Positions 16,007 through 23,791 of a stretch of 27,738 nucleotides of DNA are shown in pieces (position 1 is the stretch's first letter; every line of letters begins with the position of its first letter). The stretch covers positions 1 to 27,738 of the forward strand of contig JAURNN010000073.1 in assembly GCA_030830185.1 (NCBI GenBank), in the 5' to 3' direction. The stretch is from Bacillota bacterium (lineage in GTDB: Bacteria > Bacillota_I > Bacilli_A > Acholeplasmatales > Acholeplasmataceae). The notes under the pieces are model-generated. The model ran no database searches. It had not been told where the DNA came from and saw nothing but the letters and a program-made list of their open reading frames with translations. Position numbers and translations under genes: made by a program.

Positions 16007-16015
16007 ATTATAACA
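16007..16015 (-). promoter_or_regulatory. Extended -10 promoter of the DUF697 gene
   Basis: TGTTATAAT on the minus strand (hexamer 16007-16012) ends just before the radC stop codon and lies 19 nt before the DUF697 ATG. No clear -35 is seen, since that position falls inside radC. The same nine bases recur upstream of ruvA, the coiled-coil gene and the T-box. Confidence 0.6.
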
Positions 16016-16016
16016 C

Positions 16017-16676
16017 TTAAATGATGTGATGTTTCTTTGTTTTCATTGAGTAAAATGCTTTTTCACCAATGATGACATGATCAATGACATGTATTTTTAA
16101 AAGTTCACCAATATGCATCAAATCTTCTGTTGCATCAAGATCAGCTTGTGAAGGTGACGCATCTCCTGTTGGATGATTATGTGCAAATATAACAGCTGCT
16201 GCTCCTAATTGAATGGCATGCTTAAATAATTCCCTTGGATGAATCACAGAATGATTTAAACTTCCTTTAAAGACCATGACTTTGTCTATGAGTTTTCCTT
16301 TTGTATTTAAATATAAGCCATAAACATGTTCTTCTTGAACATGTCCAATTTCTGGATATAAAAGCATATATACATCTTTTGGTTCATGAATCACAATTTC
16401 TTCTTGTGTTGTCATGGTGAGTCTTCGTCCAAGTTCAATGGCTGCAATAATGGTGGTTGCTTTGGCTTCTTTAATACCAGAAATACGCATGAGCGTTTGA
16501 ACATGAATCGTTTTTAAATCTTTTAATGACACAATTGTAGATAAGACATGTTTTGATAATTCAAATACATCTTGATCTTTGGTACCAGTGTGCAATAATA
16601 AAGCAATGAGTTCTTCATTTTTTAATGCTTTGACACCTTGTTTTAATAAACGTTCTCTAGGTAAATCTCCATACAT
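16017..16676 (-). CDS. radC: RadC family JAB/MPN-domain protein
   Basis: The 219 residues have an N-terminal helical region with a helix-hairpin-helix-like LMRISGIKEAKA (about 62-73) and a C-terminal JAB1/MPN domain with the metal-binding signature HNHPTGDASPSQAD (166-179; His166, His168, Asp179). It was named for DNA repair, but that role has been questioned and the real activity of RadC proteins is unsettled; the JAMM motif predicts a metal-dependent hydrolase. RBS GGAGG (16684-16688) is also part of a hairpin at the end of folC. Confidence 0.93.
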   Translation of the reverse strand: MYGDLPRERLLKQGVKALKNEELIALLLHTGTKDQDVFELSKHVLSTIVSLKDLKTIHVQTLMRISGIKEAKATTIIAAIELGRRLTMTTQEEIVIHEPKDVYMLLYPEIGHVQEEHVYGLYLNTKGKLIDKVMVFKGSLNHSVIHPRELFKHAIQLGAAAVIFAHNHPTGDASPSQADLDATEDLMHIGELLKIHVIDHVIIGEKAFYSMKTKKHHII

Positions 16677-16707
16677 AAAAAAACCTCCAACTTATATTAG
16701 AGGGTTT
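16677..16707 (-). terminator. folC-end hairpin that contains the radC RBS
   Basis: On the minus strand GAGGGTTT's complement arm AAACCCTC (16707-16700) pairs, with one bulged C, with GAGGTTT (16687-16681), and seven T follow (16683-16677). The hairpin spans the folC stop codon, and its 3' arm includes GGAGG, the radC RBS. It may act as an intrinsic terminator, as an RBS-hiding hairpin, or both. Confidence 0.55.
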
Positions 16708-17908
16708 CTTTAATTTTACTTCCAATGAATCCAATAAAATGAATCGAACCTGTGCATATGATGATTGAAGATTCATCTTTGATAGATATTGCATAGTGAT
16801 ACGCATCCATTGGATCTTTAATAAAGGGTATGTCATCAGAAGCATGTATGGAGATATCTTGATACCTAGGATCATCAAAAGAGGTTAGGATAATTGTATG
16901 ATGAGGGTGTTTAAGTTGCTTGAGCATCGAGGTAATATCTTTATCACCTAATACACTAATGATAATTATTTTGTGAGTATCTTTAAATTGAGTCGTTAAC
17001 GTATGATACAACACATCAATGGCTTCTTTATTATGGGCACCGTCAACGTAAACATTTTCTGAAAGGTTTTCAAAACGTCCTGGCATCGTTGTTTTTTGTA
17101 ATGCTTGTTGTATATGTTCATTTGAAATGTTGAGCAATTGTCCTACTTCAATGGCAAGTCTCGCATTAGAAGCGTAATGATTTCCAATAAAACTTAATGT
17201 GTATCTATCATCTTTATAATCAAAAGTGAGCGGAAAACCTGACGTGATTTCAAAGGGTTTTGTATCTAAAAAAGAAACACAAGCTCCTTTAATTTTAGAA
17301 ACATAATCTTTAATGAATGGATGAAAAGATGCATCCACAGTTGATAATAAATGACCTTGAGGTTTAACAACCCCTAATTTCTCACTTAATACATCTTCTA
17401 AGGTTGGTCCTAAAAGATTTAAATGATCATGACCCACACTGACAATTAAAGCGTAAGTATAGGTTAAAATATTGGTTGCATCTAATCTACCACCAATCCC
17501 TGCTTCCATGACGATGGCTTCACAATTTTCTTTAGAGAAAATCATAAGTGCCATGAGTGTTAATAATTCAAAAAACGTAAGCGTTGGATAATTGTCATAC
17601 ACCTTTAACACATCATCTAAACCATGTTCTAAAATGTCATCTGGTATTTCTTTCCCATCAATTAAAATGCGTTCATTAAAACGGTATACATAGGGTGAAA
17701 TAAACGCACCTGTTTTATAAGTAGTTGATAAAATATTTGATGTCATCATCGTTGTTGAGCCTTTACCATTGGTACCAACAACATGTATTCTAATTTTAGG
17801 AAGGGTCAGGTTTAATGTCTTTAAAACATCTTTTAAATGATCTAAATTTGTTTTTGGTTTAAACCTTGGTCGTGATTCAATAAAAGCAATTTTATCTTTT
17901 AGTGTCAT
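16697..17908 (-). CDS. folC: Folylpolyglutamate synthase / dihydrofolate synthase FolC
   Basis: Mur-ligase-fold enzyme that adds glutamates to folates (and in some bacteria to dihydropteroate) with ATP in the cytoplasm. The 403 residues include P-loop VVGTNGKGS (43-51), TGAFISPYVYRFNERI, the metal and carbamoyl-Lys region VMEAGIGGRLDATN, VGHDHLNLLG, MPGRFE, VDGAHNKEA and GDKDI. Shares ATGA with the valS stop. Whether it also has dihydrofolate synthase activity cannot be judged; no folP or folB gene is in this window. Confidence 0.95.
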   Translation of the reverse strand: MTLKDKIAFIESRPRFKPKTNLDHLKDVLKTLNLTLPKIRIHVVGTNGKGSTTMMTSNILSTTYKTGAFISPYVYRFNERILIDGKEIPDDILEHGLDDVLKVYDNYPTLTFFELLTLMALMIFSKENCEAIVMEAGIGGRLDATNILTYTYALIVSVGHDHLNLLGPTLEDVLSEKLGVVKPQGHLLSTVDASFHPFIKDYVSKIKGACVSFLDTKPFEITSGFPLTFDYKDDRYTLSFIGNHYASNARLAIEVGQLLNISNEHIQQALQKTTMPGRFENLSENVYVDGAHNKEAIDVLYHTLTTQFKDTHKIIIISVLGDKDITSMLKQLKHPHHTIILTSFDDPRYQDISIHASDDIPFIKDPMDAYHYAISIKDESSIIICTGSIHFIGFIGSKIKETL

Positions 17909-20448
17909 TTGAGTTTTGAGATAATTGCATCATATTGTATTTGATAAGATGCTTGTTTATCTTTTTCAGTTTGAATTTTTTCAGGGGATGCTTTATTTAA
18001 AAAATTGTCATTAGAAAGTAAGGCTTGACTGCGTTTCAGTTCAGCTTCTAACTTTTCTTTTTGTTGCGTCAAGAGTTCTCTTTCTTTTTCTTCATCAATC
18101 ATGTCTTTTCTTAACACATAACCAATAATGGATGTTGAAGGAATTGGAATGTAATCATCAGTGGATGTTAAAGTGTCAGTAAAAGTAATTGAGGATGCTT
18201 TTAAAGAAGCAATTAAATATTCTTCTGATGCTTTTAAAGTCACAAGTAATGCGTTATTTGATGTGATGATGAGATCAAGGGGTTTAAAGACTTGGGTTTC
18301 TGCACGTTGATTTCTAAATTTAGTAATAAACGTATCGATGGCATCAAAATGTGAAACTACAGATTCATCTACATCATCTGATTGAGGCCAAGAAGTAACC
18401 ATTAAGTCATCTTTACCTGTTAAGATTTCATACATACGATCCGTAACAAATGGTACAAATGGATGCATCAGTTTCAATACTGTTTCTAAAACGTAGCGTA
18501 AGACATAAGAAACAGTTTCTTTTCTATGCTCATTTTTTAGTTCTACTTTAGCATACTCAATATAAGTATTTGCGTAAACATCCCAAATAAAGTGATATAA
18601 GACTTTAGCAACTTCACCAAATTCGTATTTGTCATAATAAAGATCTGCACTTTTAATGACTTGACTGAGCTTGGCTATTATCCCTTGATCCATGACTGAA
18701 AACATAAGTTCTTTATGTTCTTTATCATGCTCTGTTGACATATCGACAAACCGTGTGACATTCCAAAACTTATTTAAAAAGTTCCAAGACGACTCGACTT
18801 TTGTTTCATCATAACGCATATCAAGACCAGGTGCAGAATTAGTCGTTAGAAAATAACGTAAGGCATCAATCCCGTACGTATCAATAACATCCATTGGATC
18901 CACACCATTTCCGAGTGATTTAGACATTTTACGACCGTCTTTATCACGAATGAGTCCGTGAATTAAAACATCCTTAAAAGGGTCTTTTTGAGTGAATTCT
19001 ATGCCTTGAAAGATCATTCTTGCAACCCAAAAGAAAATAATATCATAACCCGTCACTAATACATCGGTTGGATAGTATCTTTTAAAATCTTCTGTTTGTT
19101 CTGGCCAGCCTAATGTTGAAAATGGCCATAAAGCACTTGAAAACCATGTATCTAGAACGTCTTCATCTTGAATCCAGCCTTCACCAGGGGATTCAACTTG
19201 AACTTTGACATCACTTTCTTTATACCATGCAGGAATACGATGCCCCCACCATAGCTGACGACTAATGCACCAGTCATACGGTTCAGTCATCCAGTGATCA
19301 AAGGTTTTTTTAAACCGTGCAGGTACAAAATTGACCTCTGTTTTTAAAGCTTCTTCTGATAACTTTTTCATGTCGACAAACCATTGTAAGGATAACCTTG
19401 GTTCAACCATAATGCCAGTGCGTTCGCTATAACCGACATTATTGGTATAATCTTCAATTTTTTCAACAAGTGATAATGCTTCTAAGTCAACAATCAATTG
19501 TTTTCGACATTCAAAACGGTCAAGTCCAACATATTTTCCAGATAATGCGTTCATTTTACCGTCATTTTCCATACATAAAGGCATGGGTAAATTGTGTCTT
19601 TTACCGACTTCAAAGTCATTTGGATCGTGTGCTGGTGTGACTTTAACGACACCTGTCCCAAACGACATATCGACATAATCATCTGCGATGATTGGAATTT
19701 GTATCGTTGTATTAGGAATATATACAAACTGACCGATTTTTTCTTTAAAACGTGCATCTTCTGGGTGAACCATGAGTGCCTGATCAGCAAACATCGTTTC
19801 AGGACGTGTTGTTGCAATGGTCATATGTCCTTTAGCATCAACAAATGGATAGTTAAAATAATATAGTTTTGATTGTGTTTCTTGGTAATCGACTTCGATA
19901 TTCGATAATGCTGTTTTGGCTTGTGGATCCCATGAAATGATTCTGTAATCTCTATAAATATATCCTTTTTGATACAACGATAAAAAAACATGATTAACAG
20001 CATTATTAAGTTTTTGATCTAAGGTAAACCGTTCTTTATTGTAGTCAACTGAAATACCAATGGCTTGCCACTGCTTGCGAATGATACTTGCGTATTCTTC
20101 TTTCCACGCCCACGCTTTTTCTAAAAAGGTGTCGCGACCAAGTTCATAACGGTTGGTACCTTCTAATTTAAGGCGTTCATCGACTTTGGCTTGTGTTGCA
20201 ATACCAGCATGATCCATCCCTGGTAAATAAAGCGTATCAAAGCCTTGCATTCTTTTTCTTCTCACAATGATGTCTTGCAGTGTTTGATCCCAAGCATGGC
20301 CTAAATGTAGTTTTCCTGTGACATTTGGTGGTGGAATGACCACACAAAAAGGTTGCTTAGTATGATCCCCACTATTAAAAAATCCACGTGTTTTCCAATG
20401 ATCATATAACCCTTGTTCAATGGCTTTAAATTGATATGTTTTTTCCAT
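17905..20448 (-). CDS. valS: Valyl-tRNA synthetase
   Basis: Class I synthetase joining valine to tRNA-Val. The 847 residues are slightly short of typical bacterial ValRS (about 880). Landmarks: Rossmann HIGH motif as HLGH (48-51) after PPPNVTGK; CP1 editing domain with TTRPETMFAD (213-222) and GTGVVKVTPAHDPNDFE; CISRQLWWGHRIPAWY; KMSKS (507-511); anticodon-binding domain; and a C-terminal coiled-coil tail (about 779-847) that contacts the tRNA core. It overlaps the upstream acetyltransferase gene by 23 nt in another frame, with AAAGGGA as a modest RBS. A valine T-box at the head of the transcript controls it. Confidence 0.98.
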   Translation of the reverse strand: MEKTYQFKAIEQGLYDHWKTRGFFNSGDHTKQPFCVVIPPPNVTGKLHLGHAWDQTLQDIIVRRKRMQGFDTLYLPGMDHAGIATQAKVDERLKLEGTNRYELGRDTFLEKAWAWKEEYASIIRKQWQAIGISVDYNKERFTLDQKLNNAVNHVFLSLYQKGYIYRDYRIISWDPQAKTALSNIEVDYQETQSKLYYFNYPFVDAKGHMTIATTRPETMFADQALMVHPEDARFKEKIGQFVYIPNTTIQIPIIADDYVDMSFGTGVVKVTPAHDPNDFEVGKRHNLPMPLCMENDGKMNALSGKYVGLDRFECRKQLIVDLEALSLVEKIEDYTNNVGYSERTGIMVEPRLSLQWFVDMKKLSEEALKTEVNFVPARFKKTFDHWMTEPYDWCISRQLWWGHRIPAWYKESDVKVQVESPGEGWIQDEDVLDTWFSSALWPFSTLGWPEQTEDFKRYYPTDVLVTGYDIIFFWVARMIFQGIEFTQKDPFKDVLIHGLIRDKDGRKMSKSLGNGVDPMDVIDTYGIDALRYFLTTNSAPGLDMRYDETKVESSWNFLNKFWNVTRFVDMSTEHDKEHKELMFSVMDQGIIAKLSQVIKSADLYYDKYEFGEVAKVLYHFIWDVYANTYIEYAKVELKNEHRKETVSYVLRYVLETVLKLMHPFVPFVTDRMYEILTGKDDLMVTSWPQSDDVDESVVSHFDAIDTFITKFRNQRAETQVFKPLDLIITSNNALLVTLKASEEYLIASLKASSITFTDTLTSTDDYIPIPSTSIIGYVLRKDMIDEEKERELLTQQKEKLEAELKRSQALLSNDNFLNKASPEKIQTEKDKQASYQIQYDAIISKLK

Positions 20449-20959
20449 AAGTTTCCCTTTCTAAGGCATACATTTGAATGACTTTTTGTTCTCCTAAATG
20501 ATCTCGATATTCATGGTGTGTATGAATGAAACCACATTTTTCAATGACACGTTTTGATTGTAGATTTGATGTTATATGACCAACAATGATTTTTTTAAGT
20601 TGTATCATTTCAAAGCCGTATTTGAGAATAGCGTGTACTGCTTCTGGCATAATACCAACACCCCAATAATCATTACTTAATGCATAGCCAACTTCTCTTA
20701 TTTGCAGAAGTTCATGTTCTTTTTTTCTAACGTGTAGTCCAATGGTACCAATAAGTTGATTGGTTTCTTTAGGCGTTATCGCATATACTTCTTTAGATTT
20801 AATCATCCACTCAAGAACAAGTTTACTTTCAGACTTATTTTGATGAGGTTTCCAACCTGCCATAGGACCAATCATTGGTCTTTTTGCATAGTCATATAAA
20901 GCATCTAAATCTTGATATGTAAGATCACGAATCAGTAAACGTTTTGTTTCTAAAAACAT
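20426..20959 (-). CDS. RimJ/RimL-type GNAT acetyltransferase
   Basis: Acetyl-CoA-dependent N-acetyltransferase of the Acetyltransf_3 type. Family proteins acetylate protein N-termini, small amines or drugs, so the substrate is unknown. The frame opens at a GTG (20965), but that codon overlaps the AAGGAG RBS; ATG 20959 has 5 nt spacing and gives 177 residues starting MFLETKRLLIRDL, the usual family N-terminus. Motif A is REVGYALSNDYWGVGIMPEA (acetyl-CoA loop WGVGIM), and motif B contains NLQSKRVIEKCGF. It is the first gene behind the valine T-box and overlaps valS, so it is under tRNA-Val charging control. Confidence 0.88.
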   Translation of the reverse strand: MFLETKRLLIRDLTYQDLDALYDYAKRPMIGPMAGWKPHQNKSESKLVLEWMIKSKEVYAITPKETNQLIGTIGLHVRKKEHELLQIREVGYALSNDYWGVGIMPEAVHAILKYGFEMIQLKKIIVGHITSNLQSKRVIEKCGFIHTHHEYRDHLGEQKVIQMYALERETYGKNISI

Positions 20960-20976
20960 AAACACTCCTTTATAAT

Positions 20977-21183
20977 AAAAAAAGCCATCCCTAACTCTAA
21001 GGACGACAATCGTCGCGGTACCACCTTAGTTCCAGTGCGAACACTGACACTTAATGTGTCTTTCACGTAGACATTCGGTCATTGGTTTTTAAAGGCGACA
21101 TTCATAAGAACTTTTTGTTATAGTCTCAGCAATCTATAACTCTCTGTGTAAAAGCAATCTTATTACTCTTCCTTCTCAAAGAC
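20977..21183 (-). promoter_or_regulatory. T-box leader responding to tRNA-Val
   Basis: The roughly 207-nt leader carries the T-box core AAGGTGGTACCGCG (21014-21027). Its UGGU bulge fits a tRNA 3' end with discriminator A. Stem I is recognisable from GAAGGAAGAGTAATAAG pairing back to TTCTTAT and CCTT, plus AGAGAG and GCTGAGA elements of the distal loops. The specifier loop contains GTC (21097-21099), a valine codon, in agreement with valS downstream. The antiterminator pairs UAAGG with CCUUA around the T-box bulge. The competing terminator is a 10-bp stem (20984-20993 with 20998-21007, loop of 4) followed by seven T (20977-20983). Uncharged tRNA-Val should let transcription proceed into the acetyltransferase and valS. 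Confidence 0.95.
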
Positions 21184-21189
21184 ATTATT

Positions 21190-21217
21190 ATTATAACATA
21201 TCTCATGTTTGTTTCAA
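21190..21217 (-). promoter_or_regulatory. Promoter of the T-box-acetyltransferase-valS operon
   Basis: TTGAAA (21212-21217) and TATAAT (21190-21195), 16 bp apart, with a TG extension (TGTTATAAT). The outermost base of the -35 touches the left arm of the 13-bp inverted repeat that covers the divergent promoter. Confidence 0.8.
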
Positions 21218-21249
21218 TATCAATTGATTAAAAGTCAATCAATTGATAT
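21217..21249. repeat. 13-bp perfect inverted repeat, candidate operator
   Basis: ATATCAATTGATT (21217-21229), a 7-bp spacer (AAAAGTC) and AATCAATTGATAT (21237-21249) form a perfect inverted repeat. Each arm contains the self-complementary 10-mer ATCAATTGAT (21219-21228 and 21238-21247), so the site is two identical palindromes 19 bp apart, close to two helical turns. It covers the -35 and nearly all of the -10 of the plus-strand sulfatase promoter and touches the -35 of the valS promoter. Confidence 0.7.
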
Positions 21250-21252
21250 AAT
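21224..21252 (+). promoter_or_regulatory. Promoter of the LtaS-like sulfatase gene
   Basis: TTGATT (21224-21229), 17 bp, TATAAT (21247-21252), with TG one base before the -10 (TGATATAAT). About 24 nt of leader then leads to an AGAGG-like RBS and ATG 21283. The two boxes lie inside the two palindromes of the inverted repeat, a layout typical of repression. Confidence 0.82.
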
Positions 21253-21282
21253 AAAATGTAAAAAAGTTGTAAAAGAGGCATC

Positions 21283-23181
21283 ATGCTAACATCAATTAGA
21301 CGTATGGCAACCATATGGTTGATTTTATTTGCATCCATCCTATTATTTGAAGTCATCTTTAAATGGCGTCTTTTTATTGTTGAACTCAATGCGTCTTTTA
21401 GCACCATCGTTTTATTTTCTTTGGCATATTCATTGATGTTGTTTTTTTTCTTAGTCTTCTTTCAACCGAAAACCATGAAACGCATCATGCTTGTGATCAT
21501 GACTGTGCTTACGATTCTTTATTTAAATCAAGATATTTATCATACGATTGTTGAAAACTTTTATTCGGTTCAAATTGCTGGAGATTTCTCTTTAGGGTTA
21601 TCATTTATTGGTGATGCGTTTCTTGCGTTACGTCTTCATCATCTCTTATACTTATTTCCTATGATTATCGTTATTGTCACCAATCAAGTATTTCCAACGA
21701 TCTATGATGGTAATCACTTTATATTAAAAATGCCACTTGTCGTCTTGTTATTATCTGTGTTTGTGTTTAATGTGGCAACCTCTCGTATTGATAATACACG
21801 TGATACCACGCTCACTGATTATGCCTATAGTGATCGTGATTTATATGAATATGTGTATAATGCACAACTCACCATTAAAAATTTTGGGCTACTTACATAT
21901 ACACAGCGTGACATCTTAAATGCATTTAGAACACCACCACTTTTTATTTCTGAATATGAAGTTCTTATTGAAGATTACTTAAATAATCAACCTACTCATG
22001 AAGAAAATCAATATACAGGGATTTATGAAAATAAGAACTTGATATTAATTATGGCTGAAAGTTTTGATTATATGGCCATTCACCAAACATTAACACCCAC
22101 GCTTTACATGTTAAAAAATGAGTATGGATTTTTTGAAAATTATTATTCTCCACTGTATTACCGTTCAACTGCCGATACAGAATTTATGACTCAAACTGGA
22201 CTCTTTCCTAATAAAAACGTGACGTTATCGTTGGATTCTTATTTGGAAAATACATTCCCTTACACGTTACCTAAGATGTTTGGTAAAGAAGGATATCGTA
22301 GTTATAGTTATCATAACTATATCGATTACTTTTATCCAAGACGCGCATTTCATACGCAAACACTTGGCTATGACATCTATAAAAATGCAAGTGATTTTGG
22401 ACTTTTAGAAGAACATACAGGTAATGGTATTATCTTTGATCATCAGTGGCAAAAAGATACGGATTTAATTACCATGTCAACGGATGATTTTATAAGTAAT
22501 GACCCATTTTTTGTCAACTACATTACGGTGAGTCAACATTTTCAATATAACAGTGAGCATGAAGTCGCATCCATTCATATCGATCAAGTAAGAGCGTATG
22601 TTGAAGAAACAAATGAAGACATTCCGGAAGTCATGCAATATTACTTAGCAACCGCCATTGAACTTGATTTAGCTGTACAAGAATTAATGGAGACACTTGA
22701 TGATCAAGGTTTACTTGAAGAAACCGTTATAATGATATATGGTGATCATTATGCGTATGGCTTAGATGAATCCTCCATTTGGGCATATGATACACACAAA
22801 GAAGATCAAAATACCATTGATCTTCATAATGTCCCAATGATGATTTATGATTATGATAAGCTTTTGTCTAAGACATTTACTGAATACATGTCATCGATTG
22901 ATATTTTACCAACGATTGCCAATTTATTTGGATTAAGTATGAATTATCAATACGTCTTTGGTCGAGATATTTTCTCTGAAAGTAATCATATTATTGTGTT
23001 TCCAGATTTAAGTTTTGTTTCAAAAGACTTTGAGTATGATGCCTTAACTGAAAGTTATAGAATCTTTAATGAAACATACACCAATGAAACCTTAAGTTCA
23101 TTATCGTCTTTGTTTATTACAAAGTATCGTTATAATATTTTAATTCTTGAAAATGATTATTTTAAAGATGATGATGACTAA
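21283..23181 (+). CDS. Lipoteichoic acid synthase-like membrane sulfatase-fold phosphotransferase
   Basis: The 632 residues have the LtaS architecture: five N-terminal membrane spans (about 10-27, 38-60, 67-83, 118-137, 147-166), a linker, and an extracellular sulfatase-fold domain from about 250. LtaS active-site equivalents are present: Glu259 in MAESFD, nucleophile Thr296 in RSTADTEF, Arg354 near YPRRAF, His419 in VSQHFQ, and Asp488-His489 in YGDHY. LtaS enzymes move glycerol phosphate from phosphatidylglycerol onto a glycolipid or growing chain. The protein ends in an acidic tail (KDDDD). It is monocistronic, against the surrounding strand, with its own regulated-looking promoter and a bidirectional terminator. 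In a wall-less cell it might make glycerophosphoryl glycolipids rather than LTA; a general membrane phosphoglycerol transferase is the safe call. Confidence 0.88.
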   Translation: MLTSIRRMATIWLILFASILLFEVIFKWRLFIVELNASFSTIVLFSLAYSLMLFFFLVFFQPKTMKRIMLVIMTVLTILYLNQDIYHTIVENFYSVQIAGDFSLGLSFIGDAFLALRLHHLLYLFPMIIVIVTNQVFPTIYDGNHFILKMPLVVLLLSVFVFNVATSRIDNTRDTTLTDYAYSDRDLYEYVYNAQLTIKNFGLLTYTQRDILNAFRTPPLFISEYEVLIEDYLNNQPTHEENQYTGIYENKNLILIMAESFDYMAIHQTLTPTLYMLKNEYGFFENYYSPLYYRSTADTEFMTQTGLFPNKNVTLSLDSYLENTFPYTLPKMFGKEGYRSYSYHNYIDYFYPRRAFHTQTLGYDIYKNASDFGLLEEHTGNGIIFDHQWQKDTDLITMSTDDFISNDPFFVNYITVSQHFQYNSEHEVASIHIDQVRAYVEETNEDIPEVMQYYLATAIELDLAVQELMETLDDQGLLEETVIMIYGDHYAYGLDESSIWAYDTHKEDQNTIDLHNVPMMIYDYDKLLSKTFTEYMSSIDILPTIANLFGLSMNYQYVFGRDIFSESNHIIVFPDLSFVSKDFEYDALTESYRIFNETYTNETLSSLSSLFITKYRYNILILENDYFKDDDD

Positions 23182-23183
23182 AT

Positions 23184-23212
23184 AAAAAAAGCATGAGATT
23201 CATGCTTTTTTT
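23184..23212. terminator. Bidirectional terminator between the sulfatase gene and engB
   Basis: A perfect 12-bp stem, AAAAAAAGCATG (23184-23195) with CATGCTTTTTTT (23201-23212), loop AGATT. It supplies seven T after the GC part in both directions, so it ends both converging transcripts. It overlaps the first two bases of the engB stop codon. Confidence 0.9.
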
Positions 23213-23780
23213 ATAAACTGTTTTCAATGACTACTTTTAATGCCTCTAATCCTTCTTTGGTTTCATTAGAAACCATATAGATGTTAGTTGGCATTACTTT
23301 TAAAATGGTTTTAAGTTGTGCAGGACGTTTTGTTTTTGGGATTTTATCAATTTTTGTTGCAACTACAATCACTTCTTTTTCATAACGCGCCAGTTGATGA
23401 AACACATCAAGATCATCTTTTGTAGGTCCGACTTTAAAATCAATGATCATAATGACTTTTTTAAGGTGCTTTTGTTGCATTAAAATCTCATTTAACATTT
23501 CATAAAATGCTTCACGGTCTGTTTTAGAACGCTTGGCATAACCATAACCAGGTGCATCTAGTAAATAAAACGCATCATCGACGATATAGGAGTTAATAGC
23601 AATCGTTTTACCTGGGTTTGAAGACGTTCTAGCAAGCTGTTTACGATTGAGCATCGCATTAATAAGAGAGGATTTTCCTACATTTGAGCGTCCTAACATG
23701 AAAAACGATGGATGATCATCTAATGTTTCATCATAGCCAGGATACGATTTAATGTAGGTGCCTTGTTTAAAATAAGTCAT
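23211..23780 (-). CDS. engB: Ribosome biogenesis GTPase EngB (YsxC/YihA)
   Basis: Small TRAFAC GTPase needed for late 50S assembly. The 189 residues are of family length: G1 GRSNVGKSS (30-38), G2 region NPGKTIAINSY with the conserved Thr, G3 DAPGYG (75-80), and G4 TKID in VVATKIDKIPK, intact unlike that of Obg in this window. The start has no recognisable Shine-Dalgarno (GATAAGATAAGAT precedes it), and the upstream oxidoreductase gene stops only 11 nt away, so translation is probably coupled. In many Firmicutes engB follows lon; here one oxidoreductase gene separates them. Confidence 0.96.
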   Translation of the reverse strand: MTYFKQGTYIKSYPGYDETLDDHPSFFMLGRSNVGKSSLINAMLNRKQLARTSSNPGKTIAINSYIVDDAFYLLDAPGYGYAKRSKTDREAFYEMLNEILMQQKHLKKVIMIIDFKVGPTKDDLDVFHQLARYEKEVIVVATKIDKIPKTKRPAQLKTILKVMPTNIYMVSNETKEGLEALKVVIENSL

Positions 23781-23791
23781 ATCTTATCTTA

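Noticed and set aside
20960..20965. GTG 20965 as start of the GNAT gene
   Set aside because: The codon overlaps the AAGGAG ribosome-binding site; ATG 20959 has proper spacing.
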